Below, in pieces: positions 1-8,008 of a stretch of 64,000 nt of DNA. A program made the position numbers and the translations under genes. Within the stretch, counting starts at the first letter, position 1. The number at the start of each line of letters is the position of its first letter. The notes beneath the pieces were generated by a model. It had not been told where the DNA came from, did not search any database, and was given only the letters and a program-made list of their open reading frames with translations. This DNA is from Planctomycetota bacterium (GTDB taxonomy: Bacteria; Planctomycetota; B15-G4; SIAN01), in NCBI GenBank assembly GCA_028289345.1, contig JANQQL010000025.1, positions 310,001-374,000 on the forward strand. The letters run 5' to 3'.

Positions 1-2780
1 ATGATGTCGCCGTCGGTTTGCAGAAGACTGATCTCTCCTTCCAGCACCGTGAGCAACAGCCCGCGGGGCGTGGCGAGGGGACGGGCGATGGTGCCCGACA
101 GCGAGTCCGTCTGGAACATCTTCAAGGGTTGGGCGATGCCTTTGGCGACTCGATAGACCGTGCCGTCTCGGCTGGCGGTGTAGATCCCGCCTTCGTACAC
201 CGTCGGGGGTGCGGCGAAGGAGCCGGGGATTTGGGTGCGGAAGCGGACAGTCTTGCGCAGCTTGATGTTCTGCTGAGGACCGAGTTCCGGCTGCAAAGAA
301 AGAGTTCGATCTTCGAAGCCTCGGAAGGAGGCGTGAACCATCACCGACTCTTCGGGCTTGAGGCGCATCGTCAGCGGAGTGTGACCGATCAGGTCGCCGT
401 CGACTTTCAGCTCTGCGCCCGCGGGGTGAGAGACGATCTGCACCGGAATCGTGACCGCTTCATCGCCGAGGACGTCCCCGTAGTTGCGATGGATTTCGAC
501 GGCCCGTTGGTAGGCGACTTCGAGCTTTCCACCTTCGACTTCTTCTTCCAGGCTTTCCAGCTGCTCCTGGACTTCCTCCAAGGTTTCGATCTTCTCGCTG
601 AGTTCCCCGCGCAGTGGACCGTTCTCGTGAGCCGCGAGAGCTTCTCGGAATCCGGTCAGGGCCTCGTCGACCTTCCCGTCGGCCAGAGCGTCTTCCGCTT
701 CGGCGTACTGCTGAGTGACCTGGGCAACGGCTTCTCGCTGCTTCAAGTAGTCGTCGATCAGTCCTGCGTGCTCGCGCATCAGGGAGACCGTGTCGAGGTG
801 CACCTTGGTCGCCGTCTTGGCATGGTTGAGCCAGGCGAGTTCCGGCTCCAGCCCTTCGGGAACCTTCTCTTCGATGAGGTGGCGGAACTGTTCCACTTCG
901 GCAAGCACTTCGTCGGAGCTCGAGGCGACCAGATCCTGATGGATGGCCCTGGCCTTTTCGGGATTGGATTGGACGCGGAACTTGCTGCGTTCTTCCCGGA
1001 GTTCCTTCACCACCGCCACGTAGTTCTCGCACAGCACTCGGGTCCGGATCCGGATCCGGCCGAGCATCTCGTGGTCCTGGGTGGACTGTTCCAATTGGTT
1101 CAGGGTTTCCAGGGCGGTGCCGAAGCGGTTCTCGTCCACCAACTCCTGGACCTCCGCGAACTTCATGTCGAACGCGGCGATGCGGGCCGCGCGCTCTTTG
1201 CGCTTCTTCTCTTCTTCTTTTTGGGCGAGACGACGGGCGACGTTTTCGGCAGCTCGGCTCACGTCCTCCGAGTCCGTGTCCGGCGCATTTCGAGTCAGCG
1301 CCTGACGGGCTTCGTCCAGCTTGCCCTGGTGCATCAGTGTCGTCGCGGTCGACACCACGTCCAGCACCTGCTCTTCTTCCTGTCGGTCCCGCACCAGCCA
1401 CAGGCCACCGCCCAACGCTCCGAGCAATCCCGCCGCGACCGCGGACTTGACCATGCGCTTCATCTTGCGCGAGCCCTGAATCTTGGCCAGGGATCGACGA
1501 ATGTCTCCTCGAGACGGATCCAGAGTGAGGAGTTCTTTGTACCACTCGGTCAGTTCCGCGTGGTCTTCCCGCTCGGCACAGTAACGGATGGTCTTCTGCG
1601 CCCATTCCTGAGCTTTGTCGAAGCGGTCTGACTTCTTGTACAGGTCCACCAGCAGTCGACGTGCGCGATAGTCTTCAGGCGTCAATGCGAGGAGCCGTTC
1701 CAGGCTGGCGATCGCAGTTTTGGGATCGCTGTTGCGGGTTCGTTCGACCAGCTTGCGAAGAACGTTGCGCTCGACCTCTTCGTCCCCGCGGGTGCGCGCC
1801 ACCTCCACGAGCTCTTGCAACAACTCCGCCGAAGCGGGGCCGTGCTTCATGGCGTTCTCGAGATGAGACTGGGCTTCCTCGGCGTTGCCGCTCTTCAGTG
1901 CGGTGCGAGCCATGCCCAGTCGCACCTGGGCCGCAACTCGCGTATTGCCGAGTTGCTGGAACAGTTCGGCAATCTGTTCACTGGACTTGGCCGCGCCGTC
2001 GCCGGTTTGAACTCGTTCGAGGAGCGCAATGGCGAGACTCCGCTGGCCTGCCTCGATGCAGGCGCCGGCGTTCTTCAGGAGCTCTTCGCTGGTGCATTCG
2101 CGGGCGGCGCCGTCTTCCAGAAGCCGCTCCACGGTGCGCGCGACTTCCAACGGAGACATGAGGAGCGAGTCGGCCACGCTCTGCAAGGTTCGACGCCCGT
2201 TCAAGCGAGTGAGAACCTTGGCATCCACATCCGGACGAGTTGCCGGGTCCGTGGCGCATTGGAACACTCCAAACAAATCCGGCATGCGCGGTTTGATGAC
2301 ACTCCACTCGTCGATGCGTCGCGCGCAAGCGATCATCTCGTCATCGAGTGGGATTGGCATCGAGTTTTGGAGCGCCTCTTCCGGCATCTCGCAGGCGTCC
2401 CACTCCAGGGAGAAAGAGCTCTTGAACAAGTCGCGGAGCTCTTCTTCAATCTGGAGCAGGAGGACCCTTTCCAGCGCTTCGCGTTGCAGCTTGCCCTGCT
2501 GAATCAAGATCTCTCCGAGGAAACGCAAGGAGCGTTTCTGCTCGTTGAGAGCCAGGGTCAGATCATCATCCGACACGAATCCGGCGGAGACCAGAATCTC
2601 TCCGAGCCGTCGGCGCCCCGCGATGCACGGGTCCAGCAAGACAATCCGAGTTCCGTCGAAGTAGATGCGTTGACGGCGTCTGCCTGCGGTGATCGTCAGG
2701 CGGCTCGGTTTTGCCTTCTCTTTCCAGGTGGCGAACAAGTCCCCCAAGGGGACGGTCTTCAGATCGTCGGTGTGAGTCAT
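1..2780 (-). CDS. DUF4388/TPR/PEGA/PQQ-propeller membrane protein, 3' end beyond window
   Basis: The gene reads leftward off the window edge; 926 codons are visible with no stop. The start is the ATG at 2778-2780, preceded by GGGAGAGGG. Residues ~1-60 resemble a DUF4388 (PATAN) module, followed by two MshEN-like segments (LGEILVSAGFVSDDDL, LGEILIQQGKL). Residues ~190-440 look like TPR helices. One membrane segment lies near 447-465 (GLLGALGGGLWLV). A charged, coiled-coil-like stretch follows, then a PEGA domain near 776-835 (IPVQIVSHPAGAELKVDG), and the visible end has PQQ-propeller-like strands (GGIYTASRDGTVYRV). No enzymatic motif is visible. In known families DUF4388 and MshEN occur in signalling and surface-motility proteins, so a cytoplasmic sensor part linked to an exported propeller is a reasonable inference. 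It is divergent from the metallopeptidase gene at 3019. Confidence 0.8.
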   Translation of the reverse strand, partial: MTHTDDLKTVPLGDLFATWKEKAKPSRLTITAGRRRQRIYFDGTRIVLLDPCIAGRRRLGEILVSAGFVSDDDLTLALNEQKRSLRFLGEILIQQGKLQREALERVLLLQIEEELRDLFKSSFSLEWDACEMPEEALQNSMPIPLDDEMIACARRIDEWSVIKPRMPDLFGVFQCATDPATRPDVDAKVLTRLNGRRTLQSVADSLLMSPLEVARTVERLLEDGAARECTSEELLKNAGACIEAGQRSLAIALLERVQTGDGAAKSSEQIAELFQQLGNTRVAAQVRLGMARTALKSGNAEEAQSHLENAMKHGPASAELLQELVEVARTRGDEEVERNVLRKLVERTRNSDPKTAIASLERLLALTPEDYRARRLLVDLYKKSDRFDKAQEWAQKTIRYCAEREDHAELTEWYKELLTLDPSRGDIRRSLAKIQGSRKMKRMVKSAVAAGLLGALGGGLWLVRDRQEEEQVLDVVSTATTLMHQGKLDEARQALTRNAPDTDSEDVSRAAENVARRLAQKEEEKKRKERAARIAAFDMKFAEVQELVDENRFGTALETLNQLEQSTQDHEMLGRIRIRTRVLCENYVAVVKELREERSKFRVQSNPEKARAIHQDLVASSSDEVLAEVEQFRHLIEEKVPEGLEPELAWLNHAKTATKVHLDTVSLMREHAGLIDDYLKQREAVAQVTQQYAEAEDALADGKVDEALTGFREALAAHENGPLRGELSEKIETLEEVQEQLESLEEEVEGGKLEVAYQRAVEIHRNYGDVLGDEAVTIPVQIVSHPAGAELKVDGDLIGHTPLTMRLKPEESVMVHASFRGFEDRTLSLQPELGPQQNIKLRKTVRFRTQIPGSFAAPPTVYEGGIYTASRDGTVYRVAKGIAQPLKMFQTDSLSGTIARPLATPRGLLLTVLEGEISLLQTDGDI

Positions 2781-3018
2781 GCTGTCCCTCTCCCAGCGGA
2801 AAAACCCCCATAGTGCATCGGCCGATGCACCAGCGCTCTTGAGCGGCGACGACGCGGGTTGGTCCTTGGGTCGGGGGCGACGGTCGTTGAAAAGGCCTGC
2901 TGGCAAACGTTGTTCTCGGAATTCCCGTCAAAGAGGGAAAACTCTTCACTAGTGCGGGCTACGATGTCGCGGACTCCAGGAGAGCCAAGCGCGGACTCCG
3001 CGTAGACAAGAGGAAACA

Positions 3019-4407
3019 ATGACGGTCTTTTCGCAGTGGTTCCTGCGTGGATGGATGGGAGTCTCGTCACTCGCACTTTGTGCAGAATCGTCTGCCCAGG
3101 AAGAGCGTGAGACGATTCGCACAGGGAAGTACGTCAAGTTGATCTGTCACTTCAAGAACGAACAGACAGCGAATCTCGCTTTCGAGAGCGCGGAGGCGGC
3201 GTGGGACGAGACGATCGCCCTTTTTTCCGCGAAGGTGGAGCCGCCGAACACCCCCTATGAAGTGCATCTTTACCGACACCTGGAGCAGTATCAGGAAGCG
3301 GAGCAAGCCCTGACCAAGGGGAAGTTCCGCGACAACATGGCCTTCTCTCACTGGGACTCAATCTCTTCCCACGTCGTCTTGCAGCCACCGTGCAGCGACG
3401 AGACGCTCGAGAGTCTTGGTTTGCCAGACTTGACCCGAGCTCTCCTGATTCACGAAACCGCCCACATTGCCAGCTATTGTGCGGTGGCGGCATTTCGCGA
3501 GTTGCCCTTCTGGCTGAATGAAGGTTTCGCCCGGTCTGTGGAACGGGCGGTGTACGAAAAAAAAGGCTGGGTGAACGACTTCGAAGCGCAACCGTACTTC
3601 AGTCAGAGCTTCGTCCGGGCTCAGCGGATGCTGAATGATTCCCAGCCGAGCTTTCCCAGCGTCCAGGATATGGTCGATGACGAGTGGCCGGAGATTCACT
3701 GGCGAAACAAATACGCGGCTGCGGATGTCTTGTTCCAGTTCCTCGTCGGAGGACAAGCCTCGCGCAAGTTTCGAGGTTTCCTGGAGGGGGTTCGTCGCAT
3801 GGGGGGAGGGAATTCCCAAGCGACCGCCGAGATCGCCAAGCTCCTCGAGAAGAGCCTTGGTCGGAGCCGCTGGAAGTCCCTCGACAAGGACCTCCGCAAG
3901 TTCATCGAGAAGCAGGACCCGGTTTGGGACGAAAGCTTCCGGTCTCTGGATGCTGCCGACGAGGACGAGTGGACTCAAATCGCGTTCGCGAAGACGAATG
4001 CCTATTGCTTCCGCAACGAAGAGCTCGGGGAACGGTTCGTCATTCAAGGCGAGCTGGAGTTCCTCCCCCAAGCTCGGCGTCAGATGAACGTTCTGCTTGG
4101 AATTCGGGAGGGAGGGTTCATCTCCGTGGCGATCCTGCCAGGTGCCGTCACCGTGTTCGTTCACCGGTACGAGGGCAACGATTGGCGCCGGGTCGGGAAC
4201 GTCAATGCGCCGGACTATCAGCCAGGAGTGCCCGTGTCCTTCAAGGTCGAGTCCTTTGGGAAAGAGCTCGTCGTGTCCCTCGACGGATTGACGGTCGGGA
4301 GATTCAACGTCGGAGATCGGGGATCCTCAGGAAAGTGGGGGCTTGCCGCTCAGGCCGGGAGCGGCGGATTCTGGCGGTCGGTGCGTGTCAAGGAAGTGAA
4401 GGAGTGA
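3019..4407 (+). CDS. Secreted HExxH metallopeptidase (DUF1570/peptidase MA-like) with C-terminal lectin-like domain
   Basis: The 462-residue protein starts at ATG 3019 after AAGAGGAAACA. An N-terminal signal peptide (to about residue 26) predicts export. The core has a zincin motif, H145-E146-x-x-H149 (LLIHETAHI), and a downstream NEGFA whose E168 fits the third zinc ligand of gluzincins, as in DUF1570/peptidase-MA-like proteins. The C-terminal ~130 residues (from about 330) look like a concanavalin-A-like beta sandwich of the DUF1080/LamG type (VSFKVESFGKELVVSLDG), often carbohydrate-binding. The substrate is unknown. Its stop overlaps the GTG start of the next gene, so the two are probably co-transcribed and translationally coupled. 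Confidence 0.8.
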   Translation: MTVFSQWFLRGWMGVSSLALCAESSAQEERETIRTGKYVKLICHFKNEQTANLAFESAEAAWDETIALFSAKVEPPNTPYEVHLYRHLEQYQEAEQALTKGKFRDNMAFSHWDSISSHVVLQPPCSDETLESLGLPDLTRALLIHETAHIASYCAVAAFRELPFWLNEGFARSVERAVYEKKGWVNDFEAQPYFSQSFVRAQRMLNDSQPSFPSVQDMVDDEWPEIHWRNKYAAADVLFQFLVGGQASRKFRGFLEGVRRMGGGNSQATAEIAKLLEKSLGRSRWKSLDKDLRKFIEKQDPVWDESFRSLDAADEDEWTQIAFAKTNAYCFRNEELGERFVIQGELEFLPQARRQMNVLLGIREGGFISVAILPGAVTVFVHRYEGNDWRRVGNVNAPDYQPGVPVSFKVESFGKELVVSLDGLTVGRFNVGDRGSSGKWGLAAQAGSGGFWRSVRVKEVKE

Positions 4408-4937
4408 TCGTTGCTCCGGAGCCAGTGGCAGAGCTCGAGTTCGAAATCACGCGGGACTTCGTCTTTGACGGACTGAAGCGGGACTTCCTGCAGAAGTCCT
4501 TGTGGCTGCTCGGCGCCTTGATGGTGGTGTCCGTCTTGTCCATTGCGCTGATGGGCGGGGGCTTTTCAGCGATTTTGGAGCCCGTGCATCTTGCGGGATT
4601 TGCGGGCGCGATCCTCGCCCTGATCGCCATGCTTCTCTTCAAACTGCGGAGGACCACCACCCGGGTCTTGCAGTTGTTTCACTCTCAGTCGCCGAGTGCC
4701 GTGTTTCGCTACCAGGCGACTCAAGAGGGGCTGCGGGTCATTACCGATCACTCCACGTCCGAGTATCCGTGGGCGGACTTTCGCTGCCTGTGGTGTTACC
4801 CGGACATCTGGTTGTTCGAAATCGTCAAGAACACCAGCGTGTTGTTCCCCTGTCGTTCCGCGTCCCCCGAGTTCAGGCGCTATGCGGTCGAACGCGTGGG
4901 TGCCGCCGGAGTCCCCATCAAAGGGAGTCATGGTTGA
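4404..4937 (+). CDS. YcxB-like membrane protein
   Basis: I place the start at GTG 4404, which overlaps the preceding TGA (GTGA) and has GGAAGTG/AAGGAG just upstream, giving 177 residues. Two membrane segments lie near residues 32-52 (LWLLGALMVVSVLSIALMG) and 60-82 (LAGFAGAILALIAMLLFKL). The C-terminal half reads like the YcxB domain: an extended sheet region with YPWADFRCLWCYPDIWLF followed by VLFPCRSASPEFRRYAVE. This family has no established biochemical role. The overlap with the secreted metallopeptidase gene suggests one operon. The frame is open far upstream inside the peptidase gene, but that extension has no support as protein. Confidence 0.75.
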   Translation: MIVAPEPVAELEFEITRDFVFDGLKRDFLQKSLWLLGALMVVSVLSIALMGGGFSAILEPVHLAGFAGAILALIAMLLFKLRRTTTRVLQLFHSQSPSAVFRYQATQEGLRVITDHSTSEYPWADFRCLWCYPDIWLFEIVKNTSVLFPCRSASPEFRRYAVERVGAAGVPIKGSHG

Positions 4938-4975
4938 TCGCGACCGCGGGATGGCGGGTCGAGTTCCGCAAAGCA

Positions 4976-5011
4976 ACTCGCCGCTCCTGGCGATGGCCCG
5001 AAGCGGCGAGT
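4976..5011. terminator. Inverted repeat between convergent genes, possible terminator
   Basis: ACTCGCCGCT (4976-4985) and AGCGGCGAGT (5002-5011) form a perfect 10-bp inverted repeat in the 112-bp gap between convergent genes ending at 4937 and 5050. No T run follows directly; the nearest is at 5034-5040. Confidence 0.35.
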
Positions 5012-5049
5012 GATTGGAAACTGCGGGTGCTTCTCTTTTTCGGAATCTG

Positions 5050-6381
5050 CTAGCTGCCGGCGGTCGACTTGCGCAAGTCCACGCATTTGAGCGTGTCCTG
5101 GCTGCGTAGAAGGAGGCGTCCTTCCGCGAGGGCCATGGGAGCCCACATGTTGTGATCGCGGCGATCGTCCATGCCGAACAGGTCAGCCTCGGCGAGTTGC
5201 TTGTACCCTTGGGGAGTGGCTTCCACGAGACGCAGGATTCCGCTGAAACCGTCCTGAATGATCAACATGCCGTCTGCCAGGATCATGGCCCCGCGTCCGA
5301 AGAAGGGATCATCGCCAGTGCGCCACTTCTCATTGCCCTCGCGGTCCAGGCACATCAGGCCCCCTTCTTTCTGACGAGTGCGCGGGTGGTTGTTGTTTTC
5401 GTTGGCCATCACGTAGAAGTGATCTCCGGTGAACACTCCCACGTGGACCTGGGAACCTTTCGGGTGGTGGAACACTTCCGCGAACTCGAGGCCTTCTTCC
5501 CCGTCTTTGAAACGCAGCAGCGACGAGCCCGAGTTGTAGCCACCGGTCAAGAACAAGTGCTCATTGTCGACCATAGTGGGAACGGGAATGGGGTAGTTCG
5601 CGTGGTAGGCATCGGTGTCCCACAGAAGCTCCCCGGTGGTGGGCTCGAACCCAGCCAAATGAGTCTTCACTGGCGGCAGGCCTGAGTTGCTGGAGGGAGC
5701 ACTGTCGTCACGAGCTGCGGAAAGAAACACGACTTGGGGTTCGCCATTCATCTCGAACAGCATCGGGGACGAGTGACTGCTTCCCGCACCCGGCGTGCGC
5801 CAGATCTCGTCGCCGGAAAAACGATCGAAGGCAACCAGCAAGGTGTCTTCCGCCATGGGAGCCACGATGACCAAGTCTTCGTAAACCAATGGGGCCTGGC
5901 ACCAACCGTATCCGGGATCTTCGGCTTCGTAATCCGTCGCGAGGTCAACCATCCACAGCAACTCGTGGAGCGCGCGGTCGACGCAGATCAAGTGCCCGAA
6001 TCCGCCTTGCAGGTAGACCAGCTCTTCCTCGATCGTCGGGACGCAACGAGAACCGGGGAACTGCAAACGACCGGGCGCTTCGCTTTGGAAGGTCCACAGT
6101 TCTTCTCCCGTTTCCAGGGACAACACCCGGAGTAGGTCAGCTTCTCCGGTGATCCGGTCGTGCAAGTACACTTCGCCGTCCCGCACCGAGACCCCGCCAT
6201 AGCCAGGACCGATCTCGATCGACCACGGAACCGGTGGCCCGCCTTCCGGAAACGACCGGATCAATCCGGTGTCCGAGGAGGTCGAGTTGAAATGGGGGCC
6301 GAGAAAGTGTGGCCATTCGGACGCCGTGGTGATCGGCAAAAGGGCTCCGAGAGCGGCGACGAGCAACAGGGACTGGTGCAT
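5050..6381 (-). CDS. Secreted PQQ-like beta-propeller protein
   Basis: 443 residues from ATG 6381, with AAGAAGGAATCCC as ribosome binding site. A signal peptide (about residues 1-20, ending ITTASE) predicts export. The body contains repeated PQQ-propeller blades, for example LRVLSLETGEELWTF, LVAFDRFSGDEIWRT and LAGFEPTTGELLWDT. The start of the mature protein (WPHFLGPHFNSTSSDTGL) is typical of planctomycete-type PQQ-binding-like beta-propeller proteins. The acidic ligand sets of PQQ dehydrogenases are not evident, so it is more likely a structural or binding propeller than an alcohol dehydrogenase. It converges on the metallopeptidase/YcxB pair and is divergent from the PPC-domain gene at 6663. 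Confidence 0.8.
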   Translation of the reverse strand: MHQSLLLVAALGALLPITTASEWPHFLGPHFNSTSSDTGLIRSFPEGGPPVPWSIEIGPGYGGVSVRDGEVYLHDRITGEADLLRVLSLETGEELWTFQSEAPGRLQFPGSRCVPTIEEELVYLQGGFGHLICVDRALHELLWMVDLATDYEAEDPGYGWCQAPLVYEDLVIVAPMAEDTLLVAFDRFSGDEIWRTPGAGSSHSSPMLFEMNGEPQVVFLSAARDDSAPSSNSGLPPVKTHLAGFEPTTGELLWDTDAYHANYPIPVPTMVDNEHLFLTGGYNSGSSLLRFKDGEEGLEFAEVFHHPKGSQVHVGVFTGDHFYVMANENNNHPRTRQKEGGLMCLDREGNEKWRTGDDPFFGRGAMILADGMLIIQDGFSGILRLVEATPQGYKQLAEADLFGMDDRRDHNMWAPMALAEGRLLLRSQDTLKCVDLRKSTAGS

Positions 6382-6480
6382 GGGATTCCTTCTTCCGGCT
6401 TGGAGGAGAGGGGAAGCGTATCAGATGCTCTCTCGACGGAGGAAACTCCCGGCGGTCCTCCGCTGTTGGGCAAATCTTTG

Positions 6481-6520
6481 GAGAATTGTGCGGTGTATTG
6501 CCACACCCCGGCAATTTCTC
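6481..6520. promoter_or_regulatory. Nested hairpin in a divergent intergenic region
   Basis: In the 281-bp gap between divergent genes, GGTGT-ATTGCC-ACACC forms an inner hairpin. Flanking GAGAATTGTGC and GCAATTTCTC extend it with a small bulge. It lies about 140 bp before the ATG at 6663. It could be an operator or a leader structure; no family is recognised. Confidence 0.25.
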
Positions 6521-6662
6521 GGATTCTTTCCCGGGAGCCGATCTCCAGGGGTTGCAACCGCCCGCTCGGGTTGAAAAACTCCCCCTTCACCACTTCCGGC
6601 GAGCAGAGGGAAACGACCGCCCCGGAAGTGCCGCGCGACCAAACATCCCGGAGGAGACAACG

Positions 6663-7856
6663 ATGAGACGACAACCGTGGAAGGGACTGGGACTGGCGGC
6701 AGGGGCACTGATGTCGATGCCATTCGTTGCCCAAGCCGAACAGCCCGAGTCCCGTGCGACTTGCAATGAGCCGACCGAACCGGTGACCATTTTCTTTGGA
6801 CAGTTCACCGAGGGCTGCACAATTGCTCCGACCGTGGACTTGGATCGTTTCCAGTTCGACGGCGAGGCCGGACAACGGATCCAGATCCTGTTGCATGCCG
6901 AGTCCGCCAATCTGGACCCGAACCTGGAGCTCCTGGACCCGACCAACGCCACGATCGACTCCAGTTCCTGCAATCTGGATGAGTGCACGACGTCGTTGTT
7001 CGACGTGGTGCTGACCATGACCGGGACCCACACCATTCTGGTGACGGACGTGGATGGCGATGAGCCGGGGGACTACGTGCTGCAACTCGAGCAAGTTCCG
7101 CCTTCGATGCCGATTCCGGGGTTGCCCTACGGAGCCGTGGTGTCCGGAGCCATCGAGCCGTCGACCGACACGGACTTCTACGCCTTCCACGGCACCGCCG
7201 GCACGACGGTTCAGGTCGAGGCGACTGGTCTGACCAATGACCTTGATACATGGGTGCGGCTGCTTTCCGACACCGGTGAGACCCTGGCGACTGATTTTTG
7301 CTTCACCGGAGCGGCCTCCACTTGCACCGCGAGCCTCAGCTTCGACATCCTCACGGATGGGACGTACTACGTGGCGGTGGCCGATGGCGGCGGCGAGGAC
7401 ACCGGAGACTTCGAGCTGGAAATTACCTGCACCGCCGGCACCTGCGAGGACATTGCCGCGGGTCTCACCGCCGACATTCACTCGGTCAGCGTGCTGCTGG
7501 GCGGCACTCAGAATCTTTCCCTGGATGCGGGTCCGGACAACGCTGGGAACCCGTACCTGATGCTCGGCAGCATCGGCGACTTCGTGCCGGGGCTCGAGGT
7601 GAATGGGGCCACACTCCCATTGAGCCTGGACAACTGGTTTGTGATCGTCCTCGTGAATCCGAACGCCGCGCCCTTCTCGGGATTCACCGGCAACCTGGAC
7701 GGAGACGGCAAGGCCAGCGCCTCCCTCACGTTCCCTGCCAACATCAACCCGGCCCTGGCCGGAACGCGATTCTTGCATGCTTTCATCGTGGATGACGGGG
7801 TCGGGCTCGTCGAGCCGATCTTCGTCAGCAATCCGGTCGCGGTGGAGCTCAACTGA
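6663..7856 (+). CDS. Secreted protein with two PPC-like domains
   Basis: The start is ATG 6663, directly behind the strong site CGGAGGAG; the open frame reaches further upstream but lacks such a site. The 397-residue product has a signal peptide ending near VAQAEQ. Two bacterial pre-peptidase C-terminal (PPC) beta-sandwich domains follow: about 30-140 (VDLDRFQFDGEAGQRIQIL, GDYVLQLEQ) and about 150-260 (TDTDFYAFHGTAGTTVQVEA, GTYYVAVADGG). The last ~130 residues form a third beta-rich module (LGGTQNLSLDAGPDNAGNP ... NPALAGTRFLHAFIVDDG) resembling the C-terminal modules of the secreted proteins at 39835 and 51102. No catalytic motif is seen. Likely an exported binding or structural protein. Confidence 0.75.
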   Translation: MRRQPWKGLGLAAGALMSMPFVAQAEQPESRATCNEPTEPVTIFFGQFTEGCTIAPTVDLDRFQFDGEAGQRIQILLHAESANLDPNLELLDPTNATIDSSSCNLDECTTSLFDVVLTMTGTHTILVTDVDGDEPGDYVLQLEQVPPSMPIPGLPYGAVVSGAIEPSTDTDFYAFHGTAGTTVQVEATGLTNDLDTWVRLLSDTGETLATDFCFTGAASTCTASLSFDILTDGTYYVAVADGGGEDTGDFELEITCTAGTCEDIAAGLTADIHSVSVLLGGTQNLSLDAGPDNAGNPYLMLGSIGDFVPGLEVNGATLPLSLDNWFVIVLVNPNAAPFSGFTGNLDGDGKASASLTFPANINPALAGTRFLHAFIVDDGVGLVEPIFVSNPVAVELN

Positions 7857-8008
7857 GTTCCGCTTCGCTCGGGAAGGGCCGTCCCCTGTCATCCGATCCA
7901 GTGTTTCGGTTCGCCGATCGTTGAATCCCGGTTTCGGCGTCCGATCGTGCACCCAAGCCTTGCGGCTTTCGTGCCAACACGCAGCAGTGGTCCGGATCGG
8001 AGAAAAGG

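Noticed and set aside
18..1631. Long plus-strand open frame (537 codons)
   Set aside because: It lies antisense to the DUF4388/PEGA gene, whose minus-strand reading shows real domains; the plus reading has no family resemblance. Long antisense frames are expected at this GC content.
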